DNA from: Pseudomonas gingeri
GTDB lineage: Bacteria; Pseudomonadota; Gammaproteobacteria; Pseudomonadales; Pseudomonadaceae
Direction of reading: 5' to 3'
Length of the DNA: 64,000 nucleotides
Assembly: GCF_013386165.1 (NCBI RefSeq)
Contig: NZ_JACAOS010000017.1
Location: forward strand, 62,001 to 126,000
In this document: one piece after another, positions 42,275-50,190 of the stretch
How positions within the stretch are numbered: position 1 is the stretch's first letter
Layout: every line of letters begins with the position of its first letter
Position numbers and translations under genes: made by a program
The notes under the pieces: model-generated
Told to the model about the DNA's origin: nothing
What the model saw: the letters and a program-made list of their open reading frames with translations, nothing else
Database searches by the model: none

Positions 42275-44380
42275 ATGCCGAGCATAGACGCCCTCGCCGA
42301 TCGCTTATCGACCTACCTCGGCGCCGACCAGGTCAACCTGGTCCGCCGGGCGTACTTCTACGCCGAACAAGCCCATGACGGTCAACGCCGTCGCAGCGGC
42401 GAAGCCTACGTCACGCATCCGCTGGCGGTGGCCAATATTCTTGCCGACATGCACATGGACCATCAGAGCCTGATGGCGGCCATGCTCCATGACGTGATCG
42501 AAGACACCGGTATCGCCAAGGAAGCGCTGCAAGCGCAGTTTGGTGAAACCGTGGCCGAACTGGTCGACGGGGTCAGCAAACTGACCCAGATGAATTTCGA
42601 GACCAAGGCCGAAGCCCAGGCGGAAAACTTCCAGAAGATGGCCATGGCCATGGCCCGCGACATTCGCGTGATCCTGGTCAAGCTGGCCGACCGCCTGCAC
42701 AACATGCGCACCCTTGAAGTACTGTCCGGCGAAAAACGCCGGCGCATCGCCAAGGAAACCCTCGAGATCTATGCACCCATCGCCAACCGCCTGGGCATGC
42801 ATGCGATCCGCATCGAATTCGAAGACCTCGGCTTCAAGGCCATGCACCCGATGCGTTCCGCGCGGATCTACCAGGCGGTCAAGCGCGCCCGGGGCAACCG
42901 CAAGGAAATCGTCAACAAGATCGAAGAGTCCCTGAGCCACTGCCTGGCGGTCGACGAAATTCAGGGCGAGGTCAGCGGACGCCAGAAGCACCTCTACGGC
43001 ATCTACACCAAGATGCGCGGCAAGCGTCGGGCCTTCAACGAGATCATGGACGTCTACGCGTTCCGGATCATCGTCGACAAGGTCGACACCTGCTATCGAG
43101 TGCTCGGCGCTGTGCATAATTTGTACAAGCCGCTGCCCGGGCGCTTCAAGGACTACATCGCGATTCCCAAGGCCAACGGCTACCAGTCGCTGCATACCAC
43201 GCTGTTCGGCATGCACGGCGTGCCGATCGAGATCCAGATCCGCACCCGCGAAATGGAAGAGATGGCCAACAACGGCATCGCCGCCCACTGGCTGTACAAG
43301 TCCAGCGGCGACGAGCAGCCCAAGGGCACCCACGCCCGGGCCCGCCAGTGGGTCAAGGGCGTGCTGGAAATGCAGCAACGGGCCGGCAACTCCCTGGAAT
43401 TCATCGAAAGCGTGAAGATCGACCTGTTCCCGGACGAGGTCTATGTGTTCACGCCCAAGGGCCGGATCATGGAGCTGCCGAAAGGCTCCACGGCGGTGGA
43501 CTTTGCCTACGCGGTGCACACCGACGTCGGCAACAGCTGCATTGCCTGCCGGATCAATCGCCGTCTCGCACCGCTGTCCGAGCCGCTGCAAAGTGGCTCC
43601 ACGGTCGAGATCGTCAGCGCCCCGGGCGCGCGCCCGAACCCGGCCTGGCTGAATTTTGTCGTCACCGGCAAGGCCCGCACCCATATCCGCCACGCCCTGA
43701 AACTGCAACGCCGCTCCGAATCCATCAGCCTCGGCGAACGCCTGCTGAACAAGGTACTCAACGGTTTCGACAGCGCCCTGGACAAGATCCCCGGCGAGCG
43801 CGTCCAGGCGATGCTTCACGAATACCGCCTGGAACTGATCGAAGATCTGCTGGAAGACATCGGCCTGGGCAACCGCATGGCCTATGTGGTCGCCCGTCGC
43901 CTGCTCGGCGAAGGCGAACAACTGCCCAGCCCCGAAGGCCCGCTGGCGATCCGCGGTACCGAAGGCCTGGTGCTCAGCTACGCCAAGTGCTGCACGCCGA
44001 TCCCGGGCGACCCGATTGTCGGCCACCTGTCCGCAGGCAAAGGCATGGTCGTGCACCTGGACAACTGCCGCAATATCAGCGAAATCCGCCACAACCCGGA
44101 AAAATGCATCCAGCTCTCCTGGGCCAAGGATGTCACCGGCGAATTCAACGTCGAGCTGCGCGTCGAGCTGGAACACCAACGCGGCCTGATCGCCCTGCTG
44201 GCCAGCAGCGTCAATGCCGCCGACGGCAATATCGAGAAAATCAGCATGGACGAGCGCGATGGTCGCATCAGCGTGGTCCAACTGGTGGTCAGCGTGCACG
44301 ACCGCGTGCACCTGGCCCGCGTGATCAAGAAACTGCGCGCCCTGACCGGCGTGATCCGCATTACCCGCATGCGCGCATAG
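42275..44380 (+). CDS. spoT: Bifunctional (p)ppGpp synthetase/hydrolase SpoT
   Basis: This 701-residue protein makes and breaks (p)ppGpp. The hydrolase domain has the metal-binding HDVIEDTG and LADRLHNMRT. The synthetase domain contains FKDYIAIPKANGYQSLHTTLF. Its RFKD motif is the type found in bifunctional enzymes; RelA carries an acidic version. A TGS domain (YVFTPKGRIMELPKGSTAVDFAYAVH-like, near residue 390), a helical/zinc-finger region with CCTPIPGD, and a C-terminal ACT domain follow. It lies between rpoZ and ridA. Confidence 0.96.
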   Translation: MPSIDALADRLSTYLGADQVNLVRRAYFYAEQAHDGQRRRSGEAYVTHPLAVANILADMHMDHQSLMAAMLHDVIEDTGIAKEALQAQFGETVAELVDGVSKLTQMNFETKAEAQAENFQKMAMAMARDIRVILVKLADRLHNMRTLEVLSGEKRRRIAKETLEIYAPIANRLGMHAIRIEFEDLGFKAMHPMRSARIYQAVKRARGNRKEIVNKIEESLSHCLAVDEIQGEVSGRQKHLYGIYTKMRGKRRAFNEIMDVYAFRIIVDKVDTCYRVLGAVHNLYKPLPGRFKDYIAIPKANGYQSLHTTLFGMHGVPIEIQIRTREMEEMANNGIAAHWLYKSSGDEQPKGTHARARQWVKGVLEMQQRAGNSLEFIESVKIDLFPDEVYVFTPKGRIMELPKGSTAVDFAYAVHTDVGNSCIACRINRRLAPLSEPLQSGSTVEIVSAPGARPNPAWLNFVVTGKARTHIRHALKLQRRSESISLGERLLNKVLNGFDSALDKIPGERVQAMLHEYRLELIEDLLEDIGLGNRMAYVVARRLLGEGEQLPSPEGPLAIRGTEGLVLSYAKCCTPIPGDPIVGHLSAGKGMVVHLDNCRNISEIRHNPEKCIQLSWAKDVTGEFNVELRVELEHQRGLIALLASSVNAADGNIEKISMDERDGRISVVQLVVSVHDRVHLARVIKKLRALTGVIRITRMRA

Positions 44381-44425
44381 CTCAATAGCCCGTCTACGTA
44401 GCCGCCCATTACAAGGAACCTGTTC

Positions 44426-44806
44426 ATGAGCAAGACCGTTATCAGCAGCGACAAGGCCCCGGCCGCCATCGGCACCTACTCCCAGGCGATCAAGGCCGGC
44501 AACACCGTCTACATGTCCGGCCAGATTCCCCTGGACCCGAAAACCATGGAGCTGGTGGAAGGCTTCGAAGCCCAGACCGTACAGGTCTTCGAAAACCTGA
44601 AGGCCGTGGCTGAAGCGGCAGGCGGTTCGTTCAAGGACATCGTCAAGCTGAACATCTTCCTCACCGACCTGAGCCACTTCGCCAAGGTCAACGAGATCAT
44701 GGGCAAGTATTTTGAGCAGCCTTACCCGGCCCGCGCCGCCATCGGCGTCGCTGCTCTGCCACGCGGTTCGCAAGTCGAGATGGACGCGATCCTGGTCCTC
44801 GAGTAA
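44426..44806 (+). CDS. ridA: RidA-type 2-iminobutanoate/2-iminopropanoate deaminase
   Basis: This 126-residue trimeric enzyme hydrolyses reactive enamines and imines produced by PLP enzymes, protecting other PLP enzymes. It begins MSKTVISSDKAPAAIGTYSQ and shows VYMSGQIPLDP, and RAAIGVAALPRGSQVEMDAI with the conserved substrate Arg. It follows spoT by 45 bases and precedes a lipoprotein gene. The hairpin at 44844 lies after its stop. Confidence 0.95.
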   Translation: MSKTVISSDKAPAAIGTYSQAIKAGNTVYMSGQIPLDPKTMELVEGFEAQTVQVFENLKAVAEAAGGSFKDIVKLNIFLTDLSHFAKVNEIMGKYFEQPYPARAAIGVAALPRGSQVEMDAILVLE

Positions 44807-44843
44807 CCGCCAGCCCCGCCGCCCTCGAACAACCCCGCACTGC

Positions 44844-44869
44844 CTGATGCAGCTTTCCTGCTGCATCAG
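44844..44869. terminator. Hairpin between ridA and the lipoprotein gene
   Basis: A perfect nine-base stem (CTGATGCAG and CTGCATCAG) has an eight-base loop. No T run follows, so it may modulate rather than end transcription. Confidence 0.4.
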
Positions 44870-44892
44870 CTTCGTCTGCAAAGGATTCCACC

Positions 44893-45627
44893 ATGCGCAA
44901 AGCGCTTGCCTTATCGGTGTTTGCCCTCCTGCTCGGCGGCTGCGCCAGCGACCCTGCCAAATACGACGTCAGCGGTACCTGGATCAACCAGGCCGCGATT
45001 GATGCCGCCGTTAAAAAGGGCAGCCTGCGCGAAGCCCTGGAAACCTACGGACCGAACCTGGAATGGAGTGTCGATACCCGTAACGGCCAAGCCCGCTACA
45101 GCAACGGTTTCGAGCGCCCCGAAGGCCATGTGCGCCTGGACGGCAAGCAGTGGCATGTCGACTTCTATGGCAGCGCCGGTACCTCGCTGACCCGCGACGG
45201 CAAGGAACTGATCCAGGGCGCCAGTGACTCGGAGCCTGAACAGCCTTTCGTGCGCGCCGAAACCGAACTGCCGGCCAATGCGCCGGTGGGTGCCAGCTTC
45301 GAACAGGCCTTGTACACGGCCTACATGGGTGGCGACTGGAAAATCAGCAACGGCCCGGGTGAAGGCGGCCAGGTGAAATTCCTCCCGGACGGACGCCTGG
45401 AAGGCTTGCCCGGCGCCGACCGCTACGCACTCTGCCTGGCGGGCGATTGCGCCTCCATGAGCGGCGAGAACGACAGCATCTGGTTGCAGCAAGGCGGCAA
45501 GGGTGCCGCCTGGATCTTCGTGCGCAAGGGCAAGCAACTGGAAATCTTCCAGGCGTTGAACACCGCCCAGCCTGACGACCAGCCGCAGCTCAGCCCTGGC
45601 CCGCGTCAGTGGTTGCTGGAGAAATAA
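44893..45627 (+). CDS. Hypothetical lipoprotein
   Basis: This 244-residue protein has a clear lipoprotein signal with lipobox LLGGCASD. The mature part is rich in short beta-like segments (SGTWINQAAIDAAVKKG, GTSLTRDGKELIQGAS, GQVKFLPDGRLEGLPGADRY) and has a Cys pair (ALCLAGDCASM). It resembles uncharacterised Pseudomonas lipoproteins found beside ridA; its function is unknown. It follows ridA by 86 bases and is followed by a REP doublet. Confidence 0.8.
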   Translation: MRKALALSVFALLLGGCASDPAKYDVSGTWINQAAIDAAVKKGSLREALETYGPNLEWSVDTRNGQARYSNGFERPEGHVRLDGKQWHVDFYGSAGTSLTRDGKELIQGASDSEPEQPFVRAETELPANAPVGASFEQALYTAYMGGDWKISNGPGEGGQVKFLPDGRLEGLPGADRYALCLAGDCASMSGENDSIWLQQGGKGAAWIFVRKGKQLEIFQALNTAQPDDQPQLSPGPRQWLLEK

Positions 45628-45663
45628 TCCTGCGCGGCACACCACTGAAAACACCGCACACCC

Positions 45664-45747
45664 TGTGGGAGCCGGCTTGCCGGCGATGAGGCCATAGAGC
45701 CTTGCATCGGCCTTACAGCCGCCATCGCCGGCAAGCCGGCTCCTACA
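45664..45747. repeat. REP doublet, GCCGGC family
   Basis: Inverted copies TGTGGGAGCCGGCTTGCCGGCG and CGCCGGCAAGCCGGCTCCTACA separated by a short spacer lie between two convergent genes. Subfamily as at 24087. Confidence 0.92.
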
Positions 45748-45766
45748 CGGACGGGTTTCGCTTCAA

Positions 45767-46624
45767 CTAGCAACGCCCTTCAAGAATCGCCGCATAACCT
45801 TCGCGGAAACTCGGATAACGCGGTGCCCAGCCCAGGGCCCGCGCCCGGGCATTGCTGCAGCGCTTGCTGCCAGTACGGCGAACACTGGCGTCCTCGGCCC
45901 ACTCGGTCACCCCCAGATATTCGCGTAACCAGCCCACCACCTCGGCCAGCGGCGCCGGCGCATCATCGACACCGATATAGCAATCTTCCAAGGCCTTCCC
46001 GGCGCGATCAGCCTCCAGCAGAAACGCCAGCAGCCCCGCCGCGTCATCGGCATGAATCCGATTGCCATATAACGGAGGCTCCACCGCCACCCGATAACCG
46101 CGCCGAACCTGGGTCAACAACCACTCGCGACCCGGACCATAGATACCGGTCAGGCGCACCCGGGTCGCCGGAATGCCGCTGTCCAGCGCCACTTGCTCGG
46201 CCTCCAGCATCAAGCGCCCGGAATAACCCTCGGCTTCGGTCGGCGCGGTCTCGTCGACCCACTCGCCCGTCTGCTGCACGTACACACTGCTGCTGGACAC
46301 AAACAATAGACGCCGCGGCCGCTGGCCCGACTGCCCAAGCCAGCTCAACACATGCCGCAAGCCGTCGACATAGGCGGCGCGATAACCGGCTTCGTCGTGC
46401 TCGGTCGCGGCGGCGCAATACACCAGGTAATCCAGCGGGCCACTCGGCCAGGTGACAGGCCGTTGCTCGGCGAACAGATCACCCGCCACCCCCACGACGC
46501 CCTCCGGCAAACGCTCGATCGAACGGCGCAGGCCATGGACCTGCCAGCCCTGGGCGAGCAACTGCGTCGCCAGGCGACTACCAACATCGCCGCAACCGGC
46601 AATCAGAACAGAAGGAGCAGACAT
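45767..46624 (-). CDS. NAD(P)-binding SDR/epimerase-family protein
   Basis: This 285-residue protein is an extended short-chain dehydrogenase/epimerase (YeeZ-like). The N-terminal VLIAGCGDVGSRLATQL supplies the GxGxxG dinucleotide fold. The catalytic tetrad Ser/Tyr/Lys is only partly visible (SSSVYVQQTG and EGYSGRLMLEAE has no standard YxxxK), so it may bind a nucleotide without being a normal oxidoreductase. The ATG at 46624 has GGAG seven bases upstream. It is divergent from the exbB operon, an arrangement I recall from P. putida. Confidence 0.82.
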   Translation of the reverse strand: MSAPSVLIAGCGDVGSRLATQLLAQGWQVHGLRRSIERLPEGVVGVAGDLFAEQRPVTWPSGPLDYLVYCAAATEHDEAGYRAAYVDGLRHVLSWLGQSGQRPRRLLFVSSSSVYVQQTGEWVDETAPTEAEGYSGRLMLEAEQVALDSGIPATRVRLTGIYGPGREWLLTQVRRGYRVAVEPPLYGNRIHADDAAGLLAFLLEADRAGKALEDCYIGVDDAPAPLAEVVGWLREYLGVTEWAEDASVRRTGSKRCSNARARALGWAPRYPSFREGYAAILEGRC

Positions 46625-46814
46625 CACGGATCTCCAGGAAAAAAGCCACAAACAAGCGCTGAAAATTGACCAGCGGTTGGCAATGGAAGAAAAAAAGAGA
46701 AGCTATTACTTCTGTTAACAAGAATTACTTGCAATAATGCCCGACCAAATGTTCTCGGCCCACGAGGCCTGGAAGGACAAGACCCTCTTCTATCTTCTCT
46801 CAGGTCCGGCCAGC
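46625..46814. promoter_or_regulatory. Divergent SDR-exbB promoter region
   Basis: These 190 bases include an AT-rich patch at about 46700-46740 (AAGAATTACTTGCAATAATG), which is where the iron regulator Fur is expected to bind for a tonB operon. The match to the Fur consensus is weak by eye. Nothing else is recognised. Confidence 0.35.
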
Positions 46815-47807
46815 ATGACACGTAATAAACGCCTCGCTTCGTCACCTCAGCCCCACAGTCCCTCGCGCGCCTGGCGCTCGGCAGCGGCATTGCTGCTCAG
46901 CCTGTTGCTCGCGCCAACCGTGACCTTCGCCGACGAAGCAGCAACCCACGCCCCAGCGGCAGCAGTCGCCGCGGCTCCGGCCGAGCATGCCGCGCCTGTC
47001 GCCACGCCGACCGCCGCCGCTCCAGCCCTCGCTGAAAATGCCGCACCGGCCGACGCCGCGGATGCCGACGCACTGCCAGCCGAAGACAACAGCCTGGGCA
47101 TGGCCCACGACCTGTCCCCATGGGGCATGTACAAGAACGCCGACATTATCGTCAAGATCGTGATGATCGGCCTGGCCATCGCCTCGATCATCACCTGGAC
47201 CATCTGGATTGCCAAAGGCTTCGAACTGCTGGGCGCCAAGCGTCGCCTGCGCCGTGAGATGCTCGCCCTGAAAAAGGCCCGCACCCTCAAGGAAGCCAGC
47301 GAAACCGCCAACAAGGAGGGCACCCTCGCCCACCTGCTGGTGCATGACGCCCTGGAAGAAATGCACCTGTCGGCCAACAGCCGCGAACGAGAAGGCATCA
47401 AGGAACGCGTCAGCTTCCGCCTCGAGCGCCTGGTCGCAGCCTGCGGTCGTAACATGAGCAGCGGCACCGGCGTGCTCGCCACCATCGGTTCCACTGCGCC
47501 CTTCGTCGGCCTGTTCGGTACCGTGTGGGGCATCATGAACAGCTTTATCGGCATCGCCAAAACCCAGACCACCAACCTTGCCGTGGTCGCCCCGGGTATC
47601 GCCGAAGCCCTGCTGGCCACGGCCTTTGGTCTGGTTGCAGCGATCCCCGCCGTGGTCATCTACAACGTCTTCGCCCGCTCCATCGCCGGCTACAAGGCCC
47701 AGGTCTCCGACGCGTCGGCCCAGGTCCTGTTGCTGGTCAGCCGCGACCTCGACCACCAGCCGTTCGAGCGCTCCGCACAAGCGCCGCACATGGTGAAAGT
47801 GGGGTAA
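46815..47807 (+). CDS. exbB: TonB-system energy transducer ExbB
   Basis: ExbB is an inner-membrane proton-channel protein that, with ExbD, energises TonB for uptake across the outer membrane. The 330-residue product has a signal-like segment, then an Ala/Pro-rich stretch of about 60 residues, then the MotA/TolQ/ExbB core. That core has membrane helices around ADIIVKIVMIGLAIASIITW and the conserved pore segment ATIGSTAPFVGLFGTVWGIMNSF. ATG 46815 is preferred; the frame is open 26 codons earlier. exbD starts six bases after its stop. Confidence 0.93.
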   Translation: MTRNKRLASSPQPHSPSRAWRSAAALLLSLLLAPTVTFADEAATHAPAAAVAAAPAEHAAPVATPTAAAPALAENAAPADAADADALPAEDNSLGMAHDLSPWGMYKNADIIVKIVMIGLAIASIITWTIWIAKGFELLGAKRRLRREMLALKKARTLKEASETANKEGTLAHLLVHDALEEMHLSANSREREGIKERVSFRLERLVAACGRNMSSGTGVLATIGSTAPFVGLFGTVWGIMNSFIGIAKTQTTNLAVVAPGIAEALLATAFGLVAAIPAVVIYNVFARSIAGYKAQVSDASAQVLLLVSRDLDHQPFERSAQAPHMVKVG

Positions 47808-47813
47808 TCAGCC

Positions 47814-48239
47814 ATGGGCCTGCATTTGAACGACGGCGGCGACGATCTCGCCGAAAACCACGAAATCAACGTCACGCCGTTTATCGACGTGATGCTGGTA
47901 CTGCTGATCATCTTCATGGTGGCTGCTCCCCTGGCCACCGTGGACATCAAGGTCGACCTGCCCGCGTCCACCGCCAAGCCGGCGCCGCGACCGGAAAAGC
48001 CGGTGTTCCTCAGCGTCAAGTCCGACCAGCGCCTGTTCCTCGGCGAAGACGAAGTCAAGGCTGACGCCCTGGGCCCAACCCTCGACGCCCGGACCCACGG
48101 CAAGAAGGACACGACCATTTTCTTCCAGGCCGATAAAGGCGTGGACTATGGCGACCTGATGCGTGTGATGGATTCCCTGCGCGCCGCCGGTTACCTGAAG
48201 GTCGGCCTGGTGGGACTCGAGACGGCAGCCAAGAAATGA
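47814..48239 (+). CDS. exbD: TonB-system protein ExbD
   Basis: This 141-residue partner of ExbB has one N-terminal membrane helix (about residues 20-42, INVTPFIDVMLVLLIIFMV) carrying the proton-binding Asp in FIDVML. A periplasmic domain of the TolR type follows, containing PVFLSVKSDQRLFLGED. It overlaps tonB by four bases (ATGA), implying translational coupling. Confidence 0.95.
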   Translation: MGLHLNDGGDDLAENHEINVTPFIDVMLVLLIIFMVAAPLATVDIKVDLPASTAKPAPRPEKPVFLSVKSDQRLFLGEDEVKADALGPTLDARTHGKKDTTIFFQADKGVDYGDLMRVMDSLRAAGYLKVGLVGLETAAKK

Positions 48240-48985
48240 TCAATACGCGCCAAAAGCTGACGCGTTACGGCGCCAGCCTGGGCCTGGTGCTGGGCATTCA
48301 TGCGGTGGCGATCATCGCCACGCTGAACTGGTCGGTGTCCAAGCCCATCGAGCTGCCGCCCCAGGCGATGATGGTCGAGTTGGCGCCAATGCCCCCGGCA
48401 CCACCGCCACCGGCGCCGCCCAAGGTGATCACCCCGCCACAGCCGCCCGCGCCGGTGGAAGAGTTGCCGTTGCCGAAACTGGCCGAAGCACCGAAACCGA
48501 CGATCTCGGTACCCAAGCCAGTCAAGCCGAAACCCAAGCCGCAGCCGCCCAAGCCCCAGGTGAAACCGGAACCGGTGAAGGAAAAGCCGACGGAAGAAAA
48601 ACCTTCCGACACGCCGCCGACCAACACCCCACCGGAAAAATCCGCAGCCCCCGCACCCGGCCCATCGCCCCAGCAGGTCGCCGCGAAAGCCAGTTGGGAA
48701 GGCACCTTGCTGGCCCACCTGAGCAAGTACAAGAAGTACCCACCGGCGGCGCAATCACGCGGCAAGGAAGGTCTGAACCGTCTGCGTTTCGTCGTGGATG
48801 CCGAAGGCAAGGTGCTCTCGTATGAACTGGTAGGCCGCTCGGGCAACGCCGATCTGGACCGGGCCACCCTGGAAATGATCCGTCGCGCCCAACCGCTGCC
48901 CAAGCCGCCGGCCGACATGCTGACCAACGGCAGCATCGAGATCGTCGCGCCGTTCGTCTACTCCATCGACAAGCGCGCCCGCTAG
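48236..48985 (+). CDS. tonB: Energy-transducing protein TonB
   Basis: This 249-residue TonB spans the periplasm. A membrane anchor near residues 13-33 (LGLVLGIHAVAIIATLNWSV) is followed by a long Pro-rich, Lys/Glu-alternating linker (about 45-130; PKPKPQPPKPQVKPEP). A C-terminal TonB domain (about 155-245) contains KYPPAAQSRGKEG and GSIEIVAPFVYS. It completes the exbB-exbD-tonB operon, which serves siderophore and other TonB-dependent receptors. Confidence 0.94.
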   Translation: MINTRQKLTRYGASLGLVLGIHAVAIIATLNWSVSKPIELPPQAMMVELAPMPPAPPPPAPPKVITPPQPPAPVEELPLPKLAEAPKPTISVPKPVKPKPKPQPPKPQVKPEPVKEKPTEEKPSDTPPTNTPPEKSAAPAPGPSPQQVAAKASWEGTLLAHLSKYKKYPPAAQSRGKEGLNRLRFVVDAEGKVLSYELVGRSGNADLDRATLEMIRRAQPLPKPPADMLTNGSIEIVAPFVYSIDKRAR

Positions 48986-48990
48986 AAAAC

Positions 48991-49018
48991 TGTAGGAGCC
49001 GGCTTGCTGGCTCCTACA
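48991..49018. repeat. Single REP palindrome
   Basis: A short hairpin TGTAGGAGCC...GGCTCCTACA lies directly after the tonB stop. It may be a solo member of the REP families and could also act as a transcript-end hairpin. Confidence 0.75.
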
Positions 49019-49061
49019 AAGATTCTCGGTAGCACGATATCTTTGTGGTGAGGCGCGGTCC

Positions 49062-49145
49062 TGTGGGAGCTGGCTTGCCAGCGATGGCGTCAGCAAGAGC
49101 ACCCGAAAACCCCGGGCCCCCATCGCCAGCAAGCCGGCTCCTACG
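49062..49145. repeat. REP doublet, GCCGGC/GCTGGC family
   Basis: Inverted copies TGTGGGAGCTGGCTTGCCAGCG and CGCCAGCAAGCCGGCTCCTACG flank a spacer, upstream of oxyR. The two arms differ at one core position (CTGGC against CCGGC). Confidence 0.88.
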
Positions 49146-49264
49146 GATTGCGTACAGCCCCCACGTCGACATTAACGACAATCTGCGTTCATCCTGCGTC
49201 TGATAACGTGCGTCTATCGATGGCAGCCGTTATGCTTGGCCCGGCAACCTCATGGACGCTCGCT

Positions 49265-50185
49265 ATGACTCTTACAGAATTACGCTATATCGTCACCCTC
49301 GCCCAGGAACAACACTTTGGCCACGCGGCCGAACGTTGTCACGTCAGCCAACCGACCCTGTCGGTCGGCGTGAAAAAGCTGGAAGACGAACTCGGTGTGC
49401 TGATTTTCGAGCGCAGCAAGAGCGCCGTGCGCCTGACCCCGGTCGGCGAAACCATCGTTGCCCAGGCGCAGAAGGTCCTCGAGCAGGCCCAGGGCATCCG
49501 CGAACTGGCCCAGGCCGGGAAAAACCAGCTGACCGCCCCGCTGAAAGTCGGCGCGATCTACACCGTTGGCCCCTACCTGTTCCCGCACCTGATTCCACAA
49601 CTGCACCGGGTCGCCCCGCAGATGCCGTTGTACATCGAGGAAAACTTCACCCACGTGCTGCGCGACAAACTGCGCAACGGCGAACTGGACGCGGTGATCA
49701 TCGCCCTGCCGTTCAATGAAGCCGATGTGCTGACCCTGCCGCTCTACGACGAACCGTTCTACGTCCTGATGCCGGCCTCGCACCCCTGGACCAAGAAAGA
49801 AACCATCGACAGCGCCCTGCTCAACGACAAGAGCCTGCTGCTGCTGGGCGAAGGCCACTGCTTCCGTGACCAGGTCCTCGAAGCCTGCCCGACCCTGGTC
49901 AAGGGCGGCGACGCGGCCCGGCACACCACGGTCGAGTCCAGCTCCCTGGAAACCATCCGCCACATGGTCGCTTCCGGCCTGGGTATCTCGGTCCTGCCGC
50001 TGTCGGCCGTGGACAGCCATCACTACGCTGCCGGCGTGATCGAAGTGCGCCCACTGACGCCACCGGTGCCGTTTCGCACCGTGGCCATCGCCTGGCGCGC
50101 CAGCTTCCCACGGCCCAAGGCGATTGAAATCCTCGCCGACTCGATCCGCCTGTGCTCGGTGGCCAAGCCTCCCGCAGCGAGCTGA
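49265..50185 (+). CDS. oxyR: Hydrogen peroxide-sensing regulator OxyR
   Basis: This 306-residue LysR-family regulator is activated by peroxide and induces catalase, ahpCF and other defences. The helix-turn-helix is in FGHAAERCHVSQPTLSVGVK. The redox pair Cys199 and Cys208 is present in GHCFRDQVLEAC. ATG 49265 is the start; the frame is open further upstream. It is followed by recG after five bases, a conserved operon arrangement. Confidence 0.97.
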   Translation: MTLTELRYIVTLAQEQHFGHAAERCHVSQPTLSVGVKKLEDELGVLIFERSKSAVRLTPVGETIVAQAQKVLEQAQGIRELAQAGKNQLTAPLKVGAIYTVGPYLFPHLIPQLHRVAPQMPLYIEENFTHVLRDKLRNGELDAVIIALPFNEADVLTLPLYDEPFYVLMPASHPWTKKETIDSALLNDKSLLLLGEGHCFRDQVLEACPTLVKGGDAARHTTVESSSLETIRHMVASGLGISVLPLSAVDSHHYAAGVIEVRPLTPPVPFRTVAIAWRASFPRPKAIEILADSIRLCSVAKPPAAS

Positions 50186-50190
50186 TCGAC

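Noticed and set aside
42305..44881. An 858-codon open frame on the minus strand antisense to spoT
   Set aside because: It lies opposite spoT, which has clear catalytic motifs. High GC third positions create long open antisense frames. Its translation is low-complexity and shows no domain.
46700..46740. A Fur box before exbB
   Set aside because: The AT-rich patch matches the Fur consensus poorly by eye, so I list only a promoter region, not a Fur site.
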